Positions 7,623 to 16,980 are shown, numbered from the stretch's first letter. The stretch: DNA of 41,975 bases from an uncultured Clostridia bacterium (GCA_946405675.1 CAMJIC010000001.1:1-41975), one strand, 5' to 3'. Notes: a model not told the origin generated them from the letters alone. Program-made: numbers and translations.

Positions 7623-9086
7623 CTATGCTTCGGGTCCGGTCAGCAATGCGCTGTTGATGCCGCGCATCGTGACCACAGGTCCGCCTGTATGCTCAATGTA
7701 TTCCCGCGTGATGAGCACCTTTCCGATATTGTCGTCTTTGGGGATCTCATACATGATATCCAGCATAAACTCTTCGATAACTGACCGAAGCGCCCTCGCG
7801 CCGGTATCACGGGAAAGAGCCTGATCCGCGATCGCCTCCAGGGATCCGTCATCAAACTCCAGCCTGACCTCATCCAGCTCCAGAAGCTTCTGATACTGTT
7901 TCAGAATCGCATTCTTAGGTTCCTTCAGGATCCGTACCAGCATATCACGGTCAAGCTTCCTAAGCGCAAATACCATGGGAAGCCTTCCGATGAATTCCGG
8001 GATCATCCCGTAATCTCTCAGATCCTGGGTTGTCACCTTTGTCAGGATGTCAGGGTCATCGTCATAAAAATCCTTCAGCCTGGATTCAAACCCCATGGCG
8101 GAAGAACTGGTAAGCCTGGTCTTGATAATATCCTCGATCCCCGGAAAAGCCCCTCCGCAGATGAACAGAATATTTTTTGTGTTGATTGTGGTCATCGGCA
8201 CCATCGCATTCTTGCTGGTGGCACCCACCGGAACCTCCACATCGGAACCTTCCAGAAGCTTCAAAAGCCCCTGCTGCACGGACTCTCCGCTGACATCTCT
8301 TTGATTGGTATTCTGCTTCTTGGCCAGCTTATCGATCTCGTCAATGAAGACAATTCCGTTCTGCGCCTTCTCAACATCGTTATCCGCCGCGGACAAAAGT
8401 TTGCTCAGAACGCTCTCCACATCATCTCCGATATATCCCGCCTCTGTCAGCGCTGTCGCATCCGCGAGCGCAAGGGGAACATCCAGAAGCCTGGAGAGTG
8501 TTTTCACAAGATATGTCTTGCCGCTTCCTGTCGGGCCGATCATCAGCATGTTTGACTTCTCGATCTCGATGTCTTCAAATGAGTTGGTATCGGTCTTCAC
8601 GCGCTTATAGTGGTTATAGACTGCCACTGAGATCACTTTCTTCGCGTATTCCTGGCCGATCACATAGTCATCGAGCGCTGCCTTGATCTTGTGCGGTGCA
8701 GGGAGCGAGCGGATATCAAACACAGCTTTTTGCGCCTTCTTCTCTTCTTTGGCTGCTTCAGGCTTCTTCACCCCTTTCGGGGGTTTCATCTGCTCTCTGA
8801 TGTAATCAAGGTTGATCATTCCCATGTCGGGAAAGTTCTTCATCCCCGTAAAATTCTGCAGATTCAGCATATTCCGGATCTGAGGATCATTCATTGCGTC
8901 AAATGATTTCTGCATGCAGTCCTGGCACACTGTGATCTGGCCCGGAAGGCTGATCATTTTTCCGGCCTGGCTCTCTGAACGGCGGCACATGAAGCAAATT
9001 TTCTCATATTTGTCATCCTTGTGCTCTGAACCGTCGCTGCCGGGTCTGTTTTCATTCTTTTCTTCGGATTTTGTAATATCGTCCAT
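7623..9086 (-). CDS. clpX: ClpX-like AAA+ unfoldase
   Basis: ClpX is a hexameric ATPase that unfolds substrates and feeds them to ClpP. The start chosen is ATG 9086, with GGAG seven bases upstream; the in-frame ATG at 9125 has no such site. From this start, a zinc-binding domain has Cys 31, 34, 54 and 57 (CFMC...VCQDC). The AAA+ core has Walker A GPTGSGKT, Walker B IVFIDEIDKLAK, and C-terminal GRLPMVFALRKL and DTGARALRSVIEEF. Differences from typical ClpX: pore loop GYIG instead of GYVG, SSAMGFES where the ClpP-binding IGFG loop is expected, and a longer linker before the core, giving 487 aa against about 420-430. It may be a second, specialised ClpX rather than the main one; no clpP or tig lies nearby. 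Confidence 0.88.
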   Translation of the reverse strand: MDDITKSEEKNENRPGSDGSEHKDDKYEKICFMCRRSESQAGKMISLPGQITVCQDCMQKSFDAMNDPQIRNMLNLQNFTGMKNFPDMGMINLDYIREQMKPPKGVKKPEAAKEEKKAQKAVFDIRSLPAPHKIKAALDDYVIGQEYAKKVISVAVYNHYKRVKTDTNSFEDIEIEKSNMLMIGPTGSGKTYLVKTLSRLLDVPLALADATALTEAGYIGDDVESVLSKLLSAADNDVEKAQNGIVFIDEIDKLAKKQNTNQRDVSGESVQQGLLKLLEGSDVEVPVGATSKNAMVPMTTINTKNILFICGGAFPGIEDIIKTRLTSSSAMGFESRLKDFYDDDPDILTKVTTQDLRDYGMIPEFIGRLPMVFALRKLDRDMLVRILKEPKNAILKQYQKLLELDEVRLEFDDGSLEAIADQALSRDTGARALRSVIEEFMLDIMYEIPKDDNIGKVLITREYIEHTGGPVVTMRGINSALLTGPEA

Positions 9087-9168
9087 CCAATTTCTCCATA
9101 CCGCTGCCGCAACGCGGCAAATCATTGAAGGCCTGCATCGGCCATGTTATTGCAACGACAGATCCTTA

Positions 9169-11805
9169 TCATTGCAGCGTCACGGTGACAGCTGCCTGGT
9201 TTTCCTCCCTGTAAATGCCCTCTTCATCCGGCCTCAGGAATGAGACGCTGACCTTGTCTCCGGCGCGGAAACCCGAAAGAGCATCCTTCAGCTGGACCAC
9301 AGACGCTACCGGTGTCTCATTGATCTTTGTAATCAGATCCCCGGCTGCAAGGCCTGCCGCCTGAGCGCCGGATCCATTCATCACCTCTGCCACGACAACG
9401 CCGGCAGGGATACGGTAAATGATCTGATCTTCCTTGGAAAACTCGCCCACCTGGACTCCCAGCTGGCCATGGGATGGAGCAGCGTCCAGTCCCTCTGTCT
9501 GAAGCTGGCCTGGCTTCTGTGCCTGGCCTTCTGTCTGAGCCTGCCCCTCTTTCGGATGCCCATCTTCTGTCTGAGACTGCTCCCCGGCCTGCGGCTCAGC
9601 AGGGCTCAGCGCGGCATCGGACTGGGCCTGATCAGATGCAGACGTCTCACTCTCCTCCTGCGCCAGTGCCAGAGCCAGTGTTTCTCTCTGCTCCTTCTCT
9701 GTCTCCCTCTGTCCCTTCTCTGTTTCCTTTTGCTCCCTGTCTTCCTTTGTCCCGGCGGAATCCTCCTTCGCGCCATCAGACAAAGTTTCGCTGCCCTCCA
9801 CCATCCTGCTGATGACTCCCTTTGCGTCATTGATCGGGAATGCGTATCCCATGCCCTCACTCGCATGTTCAGTCACCTTTCCTGCGTTGATCCCGATCAC
9901 CTCACCATCCTCGTTCAGGAGGGCACCGCCATAATTCCCGTAATTGATCGATGCATCTGTCTGGATAAAGGAATGGACACCCGATCCATATCGCATGGGA
10001 CGGTTGACTGCGGAAATGATACCCTGGGTGACGGACAGTCCTCTTCCCATCGCATTTCCGATCGCGATGGCACGCTCGCCGACCCGCAGGCTGTCCGAAT
10101 CTCCCAGTGCCGCCTCCCCGACCAGGGATTGCACAGTTTCATGGATCTCATCCAGCGGAACCTTGATCACTGCCAGCATGCTGTCCTTGTCGATTCCAAG
10201 CAGACTGGCCGGGGCAAAGGTATCATCGTCAGCCAGCTCCTTCGTCTGATCCTTTTCCACGCAGAAGCCAACCGTGATCTCCTGCGCATCGTTCACGATG
10301 CTTGCATCGGTCACGATATACAGATGATCTGCGTCCCTGCGGACAATGATGCCGCTTCCCGCATCCGTCTGACGGATCTGCTGCTGTCCATAGAAGAAAT
10401 CAAGAACCGTCTGGACGCTGGAGCAGGTGACGGATACAACACTGGGCATAGCCTTCTCAACCATGTCAGATACATCGAGGGAAGCACTGACGGTGATACC
10501 GCCTGCCTTAAACGGAGGGAGATGCAATTCGGTCTCCATATCCGTCTGTGCCTGCGGTTCGGTCTCCGCCTGGGCTTTCAGGCTGGCCGAAGCCTTTGTT
10601 TCCGCCTGGGTCTTCTGCTCCGTTCCTGGCTTTGTTTCCGTCCTCGCCTTCCGCTCCGTTTCCGGCTTTGTTTCCGTCTTCGCCTTCTGCTCCGTTTCCG
10701 GCTTTGTTTCCGTCTTCGGCTTCTGCTCCGTTTCCGGCTTTGTTTCCGTCTTTGCCTTCCGCTCCGTTTCCGACTTTGTTTCCGCCTGGGCTTTCAGGCT
10801 CGCCTGGGCCTGCGTCTCCTCCTGCGGCTGATCTGTCTTCTGTGTCATCCCCTGAGACGTTTCTTGTTCCCCTGATTTTGACTGAGCTTCCGTTTTAGCT
10901 GCATTCTCTGTCTGTGCCTTTGAATTTGCCTTATTCTCCGGATCACCTGTCTGCGCCTTAGCACCGGCGGATGACTGTGATTCAGACTCCTGGCGGGCAA
11001 CCGCAAGACGCGTCTCCGTCTCTGTCGGCTCCTTCCCATCCCATTCCTTCCGGGAAGGCAGCGATCCCGGTTTGATTGCGTAGACAAATGCAGCGACCGC
11101 AACGATACTGACTGCAGCGGTCAGCAGCATCGCGGGCAGCTTTTTCTTCGGCTTATCAAGCCGCTCACCCGTCTGTGTATCATACTTCGGCTCATCATCT
11201 TCAAAATCATGTCTGCCCCCGCCAAAAGCGTTCATTCCGCCTGTGTCCGGAGGAACAGAAGCACCCGGTTCCGGTGGGCTGCTCTGTGTGGAGCCGGCAC
11301 TCTGGCCGCTCATTCCAGGATCCTGCCCGAAAGGAATCGCGTTGTTCGTTCCGGATGCTTCCTGACCCGGCGCTGCAGCGTTCCATCCCTGCTCCTGCCC
11401 GGAGGGAATCGCGTTGTTCGTTCCGGATGCTTCCTGACCCGGCGCTGCAGCGTTCCATCCCTGCTCCTGTCCGGAGGGAATCGCGTTGTTCGTTTCGTTT
11501 CCTCCGGCAGGCTGGACTTCTCCGTTCATATCACCTGCCGGTGCGCCCGCTGCAGTCTCATGAACGTCCTGCGGTCCTTCTGCGGATCTTTGATCCGGCA
11601 TGGCAAAGCTCCCGGATCCATTTGTACCCTGACCGCCCGGCACCGCCCTGGCCGGATCTTCAGATGCTGCCAGGGCCGGATCTTCACCAGCCGCAGGCAG
11701 ACTGTCCGCATCCCTGGGCACGCCATAGCCGGCCTCCCCGGATCCGGCAAATTCATCCGGATCGGCATTTAAAATCTGTTTATCAAACGGATTCCACTTT
11801 GCCAT
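9169..11805 (-). CDS. HtrA/DegP-like PDZ protein with inactivated trypsin-type site
   Basis: The chosen start is ATG 11805 (MAKWNPFDKQ), because GGGGGAAGG stands just before it; an upstream ATG at 11826 overlaps the previous gene. Order: about 200 residues of Gln/Gly/Ala/Pro-rich disordered sequence with 24-residue repeats, a membrane helix (AMLLTAAVSIVAVAAFVYAI), a Lys/Glu/Thr-rich stalk with 12-residue repeats, a trypsin-like fold (PSVVSVTC, GSGIIVRR, VGERAIAIGNAMGRG, VIGINAG), an E/Q-rich insert, and a C-terminal PDZ domain. The protease residues are replaced: TNNHV is TDASI (Ser at 10300-10302 for His), the Asp before LAVIKV is Met (10177-10179), and GNSGG is GNYGG (Tyr at 9931-9933 for Ser). 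It should therefore bind peptides but not cut them. It acts on the outer membrane face, perhaps as a chaperone or sensor. Confidence 0.88.
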   Translation of the reverse strand: MAKWNPFDKQILNADPDEFAGSGEAGYGVPRDADSLPAAGEDPALAASEDPARAVPGGQGTNGSGSFAMPDQRSAEGPQDVHETAAGAPAGDMNGEVQPAGGNETNNAIPSGQEQGWNAAAPGQEASGTNNAIPSGQEQGWNAAAPGQEASGTNNAIPFGQDPGMSGQSAGSTQSSPPEPGASVPPDTGGMNAFGGGRHDFEDDEPKYDTQTGERLDKPKKKLPAMLLTAAVSIVAVAAFVYAIKPGSLPSRKEWDGKEPTETETRLAVARQESESQSSAGAKAQTGDPENKANSKAQTENAAKTEAQSKSGEQETSQGMTQKTDQPQEETQAQASLKAQAETKSETERKAKTETKPETEQKPKTETKPETEQKAKTETKPETERKARTETKPGTEQKTQAETKASASLKAQAETEPQAQTDMETELHLPPFKAGGITVSASLDVSDMVEKAMPSVVSVTCSSVQTVLDFFYGQQQIRQTDAGSGIIVRRDADHLYIVTDASIVNDAQEITVGFCVEKDQTKELADDDTFAPASLLGIDKDSMLAVIKVPLDEIHETVQSLVGEAALGDSDSLRVGERAIAIGNAMGRGLSVTQGIISAVNRPMRYGSGVHSFIQTDASINYGNYGGALLNEDGEVIGINAGKVTEHASEGMGYAFPINDAKGVISRMVEGSETLSDGAKEDSAGTKEDREQKETEKGQRETEKEQRETLALALAQEESETSASDQAQSDAALSPAEPQAGEQSQTEDGHPKEGQAQTEGQAQKPGQLQTEGLDAAPSHGQLGVQVGEFSKEDQIIYRIPAGVVVAEVMNGSGAQAAGLAAGDLITKINETPVASVVQLKDALSGFRAGDKVSVSFLRPDEEGIYREENQAAVTVTLQ
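10619..10798 (-). repeat. 36-bp coding tandem repeat, five copies
   Basis: Units start at 10619, 10655, 10691, 10727 and 10763, exactly 36 bp apart. They encode 12-residue units of the type KTETKPETEQKA in the stalk of the HtrA-like protein. Charged, Pro-containing repeats of this kind usually make an extended spacer. Confidence 0.85.
11333..11495 (-). repeat. 72-bp coding tandem repeat, 2.3 copies
   Basis: Copies begin at 11333, 11405 and 11477 (the last partial). They encode 24-residue units with NNAIPSGQEQGWNAAAP in the cytoplasmic prefix of the HtrA-like protein. The full copies look almost identical, so duplication is recent. Confidence 0.85.
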
Positions 11806-11818
11806 CGTTCCTTCCCCC

Positions 11819-12787
11819 TCACTCATTCTTCTCCCAGAACTGCCGGTTGTCCGTCAGCTTCAGGATCATGCGCCCCGGAAGGCGCCGATAGTTTTTGCCA
11901 AGACGATATCCGATATATTTGAATACGCTGTCCGTCAGAAAAGGTCCCAATTCCCCTGCATGTCCGGAACGGATCAGATAAGCGGCGCATTGCTTCACCA
12001 TCCTGATTCCCTCTCCCTCCGAGGGATACCGGGCGAACAGCTCCGGATGCTGTGCCTGGGACACGCCAAGGTCAAAGTTCCGCTTCATCTGACGAACCGG
12101 GCTGTAACTGTGTGAATGCCACACCGGGGCATCTGCAGCGTACGCGATCTTCCATCCGTTTTCGACAAGTTTTCCGGCAAGGACCATATCCTCATTGAAA
12201 ATCGCCGGATATTCAAAGCCTCCCATTGCGAAGTAAACATCCCTCCGCCACATAGCGCATACATCGGAACAGAAAAACGTTTTGACCCCCATCCGGCCCA
12301 GGTCTTCCTTCGATTTCACAAAGGAAGTGTCCGGATAATTAAATCTGCGGGTAAAATGCTCACGTGCACTGCTGCCCTTTCGCGCGAGCTGCCTGCCATA
12401 AGCCGCTGCAACCTTTGGATCGTCGAAGCATCCTGCCAGATGCTCGATCATCCTCGATGTGGCAGGAACCGCATCCTGCGTCATGCACAGAACCAGCTCT
12501 GTGTCCGAAAACAAAAAGCCCAGATGCCTCGTTCTGCCATGATCAAATTCTTTTTTATCCACATGAAAGACTGACAGAACCTCAAACCTCTTCTGCCAGG
12601 CATCGATCATACTGGAAGGGATGCCGGTATCGGATCCCTTCACCGTGTTCATGATCAGCACCCGCCTGGGCAGAAGCGTCTGCCGGCTGAGCCGATCCAA
12701 AAGCGCTTCAAACCGTTCATCCGGCCTGAAGGTCGGAATCAGAACCGTCACCTGATCCATATGTCTTCCGTTTCCGGCTTCTGTCAT
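11819..12787 (-). CDS. family 2 glycosyltransferase (rhamnosyltransferase-like)
   Basis: A GT-A fold begins at QVTVLIPTFRPDERFEALLDRL. Further landmarks are DHGRTRHLG, ELVLCMTQDAVP in the position of the metal-binding acidic motif, and the acceptor-side segment FNEDMVLAGKLVENGWKIAY followed by HSHSY. This pattern fits RfbN-like rhamnosyltransferases that build surface polysaccharide on the cytoplasmic side. ATG 12787 is chosen because AGGAG lies five bases upstream; GTG 12793 is too close to that site. The stop is 13 bp before the HtrA-like start, so the two are probably co-transcribed. Donor and acceptor cannot be told from sequence. Confidence 0.87.
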   Translation of the reverse strand: MTEAGNGRHMDQVTVLIPTFRPDERFEALLDRLSRQTLLPRRVLIMNTVKGSDTGIPSSMIDAWQKRFEVLSVFHVDKKEFDHGRTRHLGFLFSDTELVLCMTQDAVPATSRMIEHLAGCFDDPKVAAAYGRQLARKGSSAREHFTRRFNYPDTSFVKSKEDLGRMGVKTFFCSDVCAMWRRDVYFAMGGFEYPAIFNEDMVLAGKLVENGWKIAYAADAPVWHSHSYSPVRQMKRNFDLGVSQAQHPELFARYPSEGEGIRMVKQCAAYLIRSGHAGELGPFLTDSVFKYIGYRLGKNYRRLPGRMILKLTDNRQFWEKNE

Positions 12788-12829
12788 AGCCACTCCTTTT
12801 GCCCTTCTTCCCGGCCAGGGATGCAGGGG

Positions 12830-12846
12830 AAAACCGCCTGCGGCGG
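12830..12846 (-). terminator. weak terminator-like hairpin after LCP gene
   Basis: On the minus strand CCGCC, GCA, GGCGG is followed by TTTT, about 60 bp after the LCP stop. A second small stem (GCTCC, GAA, GGAGC) precedes it. The stem is short and the T-run is only four, so it may act as partial attenuation before the next glycosyltransferase gene. Confidence 0.35.
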
Positions 12847-12905
12847 CACGCTCCTTCGGAGCTGGCCGTATCCGGTCCGTCTCCGCCTGATGCTGAGACG
12901 TACCT

Positions 12906-14534
12906 TCAATAGATCCCTGTGGTGTTCGCTATCTCATTGGAGATCGCCTGCACGGTCTCGGATGGCGTATACCCATTCTGCTGATACAGGTACGCATGCA
13001 GCTCGGATACATTCTGTGCCAGATTGACCGGTACGACGCAATCTCCTGCCGCAATGTTCGCTGCCTGGAGCTCAAACGGGAAGCCCACCGAATCCATCAG
13101 CGTCCCCTGTGTAAAGGAGGTAGCCAGGCTCAGAAGGTCTGCGCTGGAAAAGCTTGTCGCGATATAAGGAAGCATCGCGTCCACCAGCTGAGCCAGCTTG
13201 ACCGGCCCCTGGCTCTTCGCCTGCGCAAAGATCTGGGAAAGCACCGTTCTTTGCCTCTCGGTTCGGCGGTAATCGGAACCTGCCGTATACCGGATTCTGC
13301 AGTAGGCAAGTGCCTGGATCCCGTTGAGATGCTGATAGCCCGCAGATTCCACAGGCGTGATCTGGGCACCCGTCACCTGCGCGTTTTCCGTCTGATATCC
13401 ATTGATATAGGGAAGCTCCTCCTCCGTCACTTCCACATCCACGCCGCCGATCAGATCCACCGCTTTTACAACCGCGTTGAAGTCAACCGTAACGTAATCA
13501 TGCAGATCCAGGTCCAGGTTCTTGTTCAGCATGTTCACCGACCTGGACGGACCGCCGAAATAATAGCATTCCGTCGCCTTGCGGTACTCCCCGTTGGTGT
13601 TGTCCAGGTACGTATCACGGTAAACACTGACCAGGCGGATCTCTTTCGTACTCTCATTCATGCTGCACAGGATGATCGTGTCAGAATGCGCTTCCTTCGT
13701 CAGGTTTCCTTCCCTGGAATCTACGCCATAGATCACGAATTCCCGGTACCCCGTATGGCCTGTCACTCCTGCATTCGTCACGATATCCGTCAGGGATACA
13801 TGCCGCAGCCGGGAAAATCTCCAGATAGCGATCAGTACTGCAGCGGCAATCAGAAGAAGGATCAGCTTGACAAAAAAACCGGTCTTGCTTTTCTTCCTGA
13901 CAGCGCTGCGGCTGCCTGAAGTCGGGACTGCCGGCGTGCCATCATAGCCGCCTGTCCCTGTCTGATTGTACCCTGGCTCCCTGCCCGGGCCTCCATACCC
14001 GCCGCTGCGGCCGGGCCCGCCATACCTGCCGGCATCCGGATTACCGCCATAGCCGCCGTCTCCAGGCGCACTGCCATACCGGCCGTTATCCGGGTAGCCG
14101 CCATATGGGTCATTGCCTGGCCCTTGGGCATAGCCGCCCTCATCCGGGTAGCCGCCATAGCCGCCTCCGGGCGCGCTGCCATACCGGCCGTCATCCGGAT
14201 AGCTGCCATACCGGCCATCGTTTGGATCACCCGCATATCCGTCGCTCCGGCCATCCGCGCCATAGGGACTGCCCCCCTCATACGGACCGCCTGATCCGTA
14301 CATACCGTTATCCTGGTACCTGTCCGCGCCCTGATAAGGGTCCGGCGGATAATACCCCTCCGGCCGTCCATAGGATGCCTGCCTGGAATAACTGTCCCGG
14401 ACACCGAACCCGTCTCCGGGAACCTCCCCCGGCATCTGCGGCGCAGCGCCTCCCTTCTCCTCATCCAGCCAGGGCTCCTCGATCCTGGAATACCTGCTGG
14501 ATGGATTCTCCTTTTCTTTTCTGTGAAAGGCCAT
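12906..14534 (-). CDS. LytR-CpsA-Psr (LCP) family wall ligase with disordered cytoplasmic prefix
   Basis: LCP enzymes move wall teichoic acid or capsule chains from undecaprenyl-pyrophosphate onto peptidoglycan, outside the membrane. Residues about 40-210 are Gly/Tyr/Pro/Asp-rich with short repeats (YGSYPDDGRYGSAPG type). A membrane helix lies at about 220-240 (FFVKLILLLIAAAVLIAIW), then the LCP domain: VIYGVDSRE (D272), AHSDTIILC (D285), LVSVYRDTYL (R306, D307), and later AYCRIRYTAGSDYRRTERQR. These acidic and arginine residues fit the metal/pyrophosphate-binding site. The 542 aa length is larger than most LCP proteins because of the prefix. It sits within the glycan locus, which fits a role in attaching the locus product to the wall. 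Confidence 0.92.
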   Translation of the reverse strand: MAFHRKEKENPSSRYSRIEEPWLDEEKGGAAPQMPGEVPGDGFGVRDSYSRQASYGRPEGYYPPDPYQGADRYQDNGMYGSGGPYEGGSPYGADGRSDGYAGDPNDGRYGSYPDDGRYGSAPGGGYGGYPDEGGYAQGPGNDPYGGYPDNGRYGSAPGDGGYGGNPDAGRYGGPGRSGGYGGPGREPGYNQTGTGGYDGTPAVPTSGSRSAVRKKSKTGFFVKLILLLIAAAVLIAIWRFSRLRHVSLTDIVTNAGVTGHTGYREFVIYGVDSREGNLTKEAHSDTIILCSMNESTKEIRLVSVYRDTYLDNTNGEYRKATECYYFGGPSRSVNMLNKNLDLDLHDYVTVDFNAVVKAVDLIGGVDVEVTEEELPYINGYQTENAQVTGAQITPVESAGYQHLNGIQALAYCRIRYTAGSDYRRTERQRTVLSQIFAQAKSQGPVKLAQLVDAMLPYIATSFSSADLLSLATSFTQGTLMDSVGFPFELQAANIAAGDCVVPVNLAQNVSELHAYLYQQNGYTPSETVQAISNEIANTTGIY

Positions 14535-14566
14535 CTTTCCCTCTTCCGCCTGACACTGACACCCTT

Positions 14567-15967
14567 TTAATATGCGTTGCGGTTGATAAAACCTTTGAAT
14601 ACAGTCAGTATCAGGATCTTAATGTCAAATGCAATTGACCAGTGCTCAATATAATAGATATCATATTCGATCCGTTTCCGGATCGACGTATTCCCCCGGT
14701 AACCGTTCACCTGCGCCCATCCGGTCATGCCAGGCCTGACCTGATGCTTGACCATGTAACGCGGAATCTCCTCCCGGAACTTCTCCACATACTGTGGCCG
14801 CTCCGGGCGCGGCCCGATCATGCTCATATCTCCCTTCAGCACATTGAACAGCTGGGGGAGTTCATCGATCGAAGTCTTCCGGATCACCTTCCCAACTTTC
14901 GTGACACGGGGATCATTCTTCGTCGTCCATCCCTTCTGTTCCTCGTGATCGGACTGGACCTTCATCGACCGGAACTTATACATGCGGAACGGCCTGTTAT
15001 GCAGACCCACCCGCTCCTGCCCGAAGATCAAAGGACCCGGGCTGCTTTTCTTGATCGCGATCGCCGTGACCAGCATGACCGGAGAAAACAGGATAATCGC
15101 AAGAACCGATCCGATGATATCCATCAGCCGCTTCATCAGAGCATTGAAGGTATCGGACAGCGGCACATACCGGATGTTGATGACAGGAAGCCCCAACAGA
15201 TCCTCCGTATATGGGCGGGACGGGATGATATCCGTATAGTCAGGAACAAACTGGGTATGCACGCCGCTCTTCTCACAGGCAGCGACGATCGCCTTCAGCT
15301 TGCTGTACTCACTCAGTCCCAGGGTAATTGCAATCTCATCCAGGTCATTTTGCGCAAGGATGCGGTCAATATCATACGTCGTACCGATCACGGGAACATT
15401 ATGGTAATGCCGTCCGATATCGGAATTGTCGTCCAGTATCCCGTCGATCTGGTATCCCCACTGGGGGTTCGCGAAGATCCTGTCGATATATCCGTCCGCC
15501 GCGCTGGAATACCCTACCAGAATCATATGCTTCAGGTTCATTCCCCGCGAGCGGATGTCCCGCAGCACGATCCGTATAAAGGTGCGTTCGCACAGGGTCA
15601 GGACGAAATTGATCATCGTGAACATGAAGATCAGGCCTCTCGAGAAATCACCCTCCTTCACCAGGAACAGGACGAAAATAAACCCGAGCAGTCCTACCAT
15701 GTTTGCCAGGAACAGGTTTCCCGCCTCCAGCATACGCCCTGATACCCGGCGCGGCTTATACAGATGGAAGGCATCATAGAGCAGCAGGTAGCCCGGAACC
15801 ACGAACAAAAGCGCCATCATATAGGTCTGCATGGGCAGCTTTCCGGCCTTCGGGTCCGCAAGAAACGAAAACTGGATCCACCATGCGATCAAATACGATG
15901 CTACGATGATCAGCGCGTCCAGCACCACCTGTATCCTGTTCAGATGCTTCTGATTATCCTTGATCAA
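14567..15967 (-). CDS. undecaprenyl-phosphate sugar phosphotransferase (initiating enzyme)
   Basis: This membrane enzyme transfers a sugar-1-phosphate (often glucose or galactose) to undecaprenyl phosphate and so starts a surface polysaccharide unit. The N-terminal half has four or five membrane helices and a CoA-binding-like domain (HMILVGYSSAADGYIDRI). The C-terminal bacterial sugar transferase domain shows RLMDIIGSVLAIILFSP, GPLIFGQERVGLHNRPF, MYKFRSM, TSIDELPQLFNVLKGDMS, GPRPERP and RPGMTGWAQVNGYRG. At 466 aa it fits the WbaP/EpsL-type family with full N-terminal domain. The start is TTG 15967 with GAGG eight bases upstream. It stands in the middle of the glycan operon between LCP and glycosyltransferase genes. 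Confidence 0.93.
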   Translation of the reverse strand: MIKDNQKHLNRIQVVLDALIIVASYLIAWWIQFSFLADPKAGKLPMQTYMMALLFVVPGYLLLYDAFHLYKPRRVSGRMLEAGNLFLANMVGLLGFIFVLFLVKEGDFSRGLIFMFTMINFVLTLCERTFIRIVLRDIRSRGMNLKHMILVGYSSAADGYIDRIFANPQWGYQIDGILDDNSDIGRHYHNVPVIGTTYDIDRILAQNDLDEIAITLGLSEYSKLKAIVAACEKSGVHTQFVPDYTDIIPSRPYTEDLLGLPVINIRYVPLSDTFNALMKRLMDIIGSVLAIILFSPVMLVTAIAIKKSSPGPLIFGQERVGLHNRPFRMYKFRSMKVQSDHEEQKGWTTKNDPRVTKVGKVIRKTSIDELPQLFNVLKGDMSMIGPRPERPQYVEKFREEIPRYMVKHQVRPGMTGWAQVNGYRGNTSIRKRIEYDIYYIEHWSIAFDIKILILTVFKGFINRNAY

Positions 15968-16002
15968 AGTATTATTCCTCTGCCGTCATCGTTCCCGCGC
16001 CT

Positions 16003-16959
16003 TCAGGCCATCTGCACAAAAACGCCCAAAAGCATCCACAGCTGCAGCTTCAGATCCGTCCCCAGGCTCCTTACCGGCGCTTCTTCCATCCGCCGGGCAA
16101 GGCGAAGGCCTTCCCTTAAGCCGCCGGCATAAGCCCCTCCCAGTCCCTTTCGCTGAAAATAAGCCCATTTGATCAGGCACCCGGCCGCAAAAAAGGGCAG
16201 GTTAAGGACGATCTGCGCCGGCCTCATATTCTTTCTCACCAGGAAAATGCTGTTGCGTGCGGCCAGCCTGACCTTGAACGCATTGTGCCTGCTGCCGCTC
16301 GTCGCAGATCCTGCATGGTAAACGACCGCCTGCGGAAGATACCAGTTTTCGTAACCGGCCCGCATCGCCCGGTACCCAACGTCAATGTCCTCCAGGTAGG
16401 CGAAATGCCGCTCATCAAACAGGCCGATCTCGTCAAACACACTCCTTGCGTAGATCGCTGCCGCAGCGCAGCAGGCAAACACCTTGCCTGGACGGTCATA
16501 CCGGGACGAGGGCTTCCCTTTCCCCCTTGCAAATGCCCAGCCGAGCATATTGTAAAAATCCCCCGCATCATCAATCCTTGAGGGATCCGACATCTGCAGA
16601 AGCTTTGCGCAGCACGAAAAAGCATCCGGCCTGGAAGCGATCCCGCGGTGAAGATATCCCACCATCTCCGGGTCACATACCACATCATTGTTCAGCAGAA
16701 GGACATATTCCGACCTGCTGAGCCGGATCCCCGCATTGACTGCCTTGCAGAATCCTGTGTTCTGGCGGTATGCGCGGATCCTCACCTTCGGATAATGCGC
16801 ACGTACCCATGCCACGCTTCCGTCCGTGGAACCATTATCGATCATCAGGATCTCAAAGTCCTGATCCGTCTGCGCCGCAAGGCTGTCCAGGCAGCCCTTC
16901 AGGTACTGCATTCCATTGTAATTCGGAATGACAATCGTGATACTCTTCATGGATTTCAT
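16003..16959 (-). CDS. family 2 glycosyltransferase
   Basis: The GT-A fold is clear: SITIVIPNYNGMQYLKGCLDSL, EILMIDNGSTDGS, and YVLLLNNDVV with the DxD-like metal site, then LFDERHFAYLEDIDVGYRA on the acceptor side. The C-terminal part has a hydrophobic segment (RPAQIVLNLPFFAAGCLI) that probably rests on the membrane. This is the rhamnosyltransferase-like (WbbL-type) class. The start is uncertain: GTG 16971 lies too close to AAAGG, so ATG 16959 is used. A B+A repeat lies between it and the upstream glycosyltransferase gene. Specificity unknown. Confidence 0.88.
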   Translation of the reverse strand: MKSMKSITIVIPNYNGMQYLKGCLDSLAAQTDQDFEILMIDNGSTDGSVAWVRAHYPKVRIRAYRQNTGFCKAVNAGIRLSRSEYVLLLNNDVVCDPEMVGYLHRGIASRPDAFSCCAKLLQMSDPSRIDDAGDFYNMLGWAFARGKGKPSSRYDRPGKVFACCAAAAIYARSVFDEIGLFDERHFAYLEDIDVGYRAMRAGYENWYLPQAVVYHAGSATSGSRHNAFKVRLAARNSIFLVRKNMRPAQIVLNLPFFAAGCLIKWAYFQRKGLGGAYAGGLREGLRLARRMEEAPVRSLGTDLKLQLWMLLGVFVQMA

Positions 16960-16980
16960 GTCTTGCGACACCCTTTTATC

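Noticed and set aside
9469..10875. 468-aa plus-strand open frame
   Set aside because: It is antisense to the pseudo-HtrA gene and arises from its repetitive, stop-poor composition; it shows only Leu/Arg/Cys-rich nonsense sequence.
10619..11495. Regular repeats that could suggest a CRISPR array
   Set aside because: Units are multiples of three, adjoin without unique spacers, and encode protein repeats in frame.
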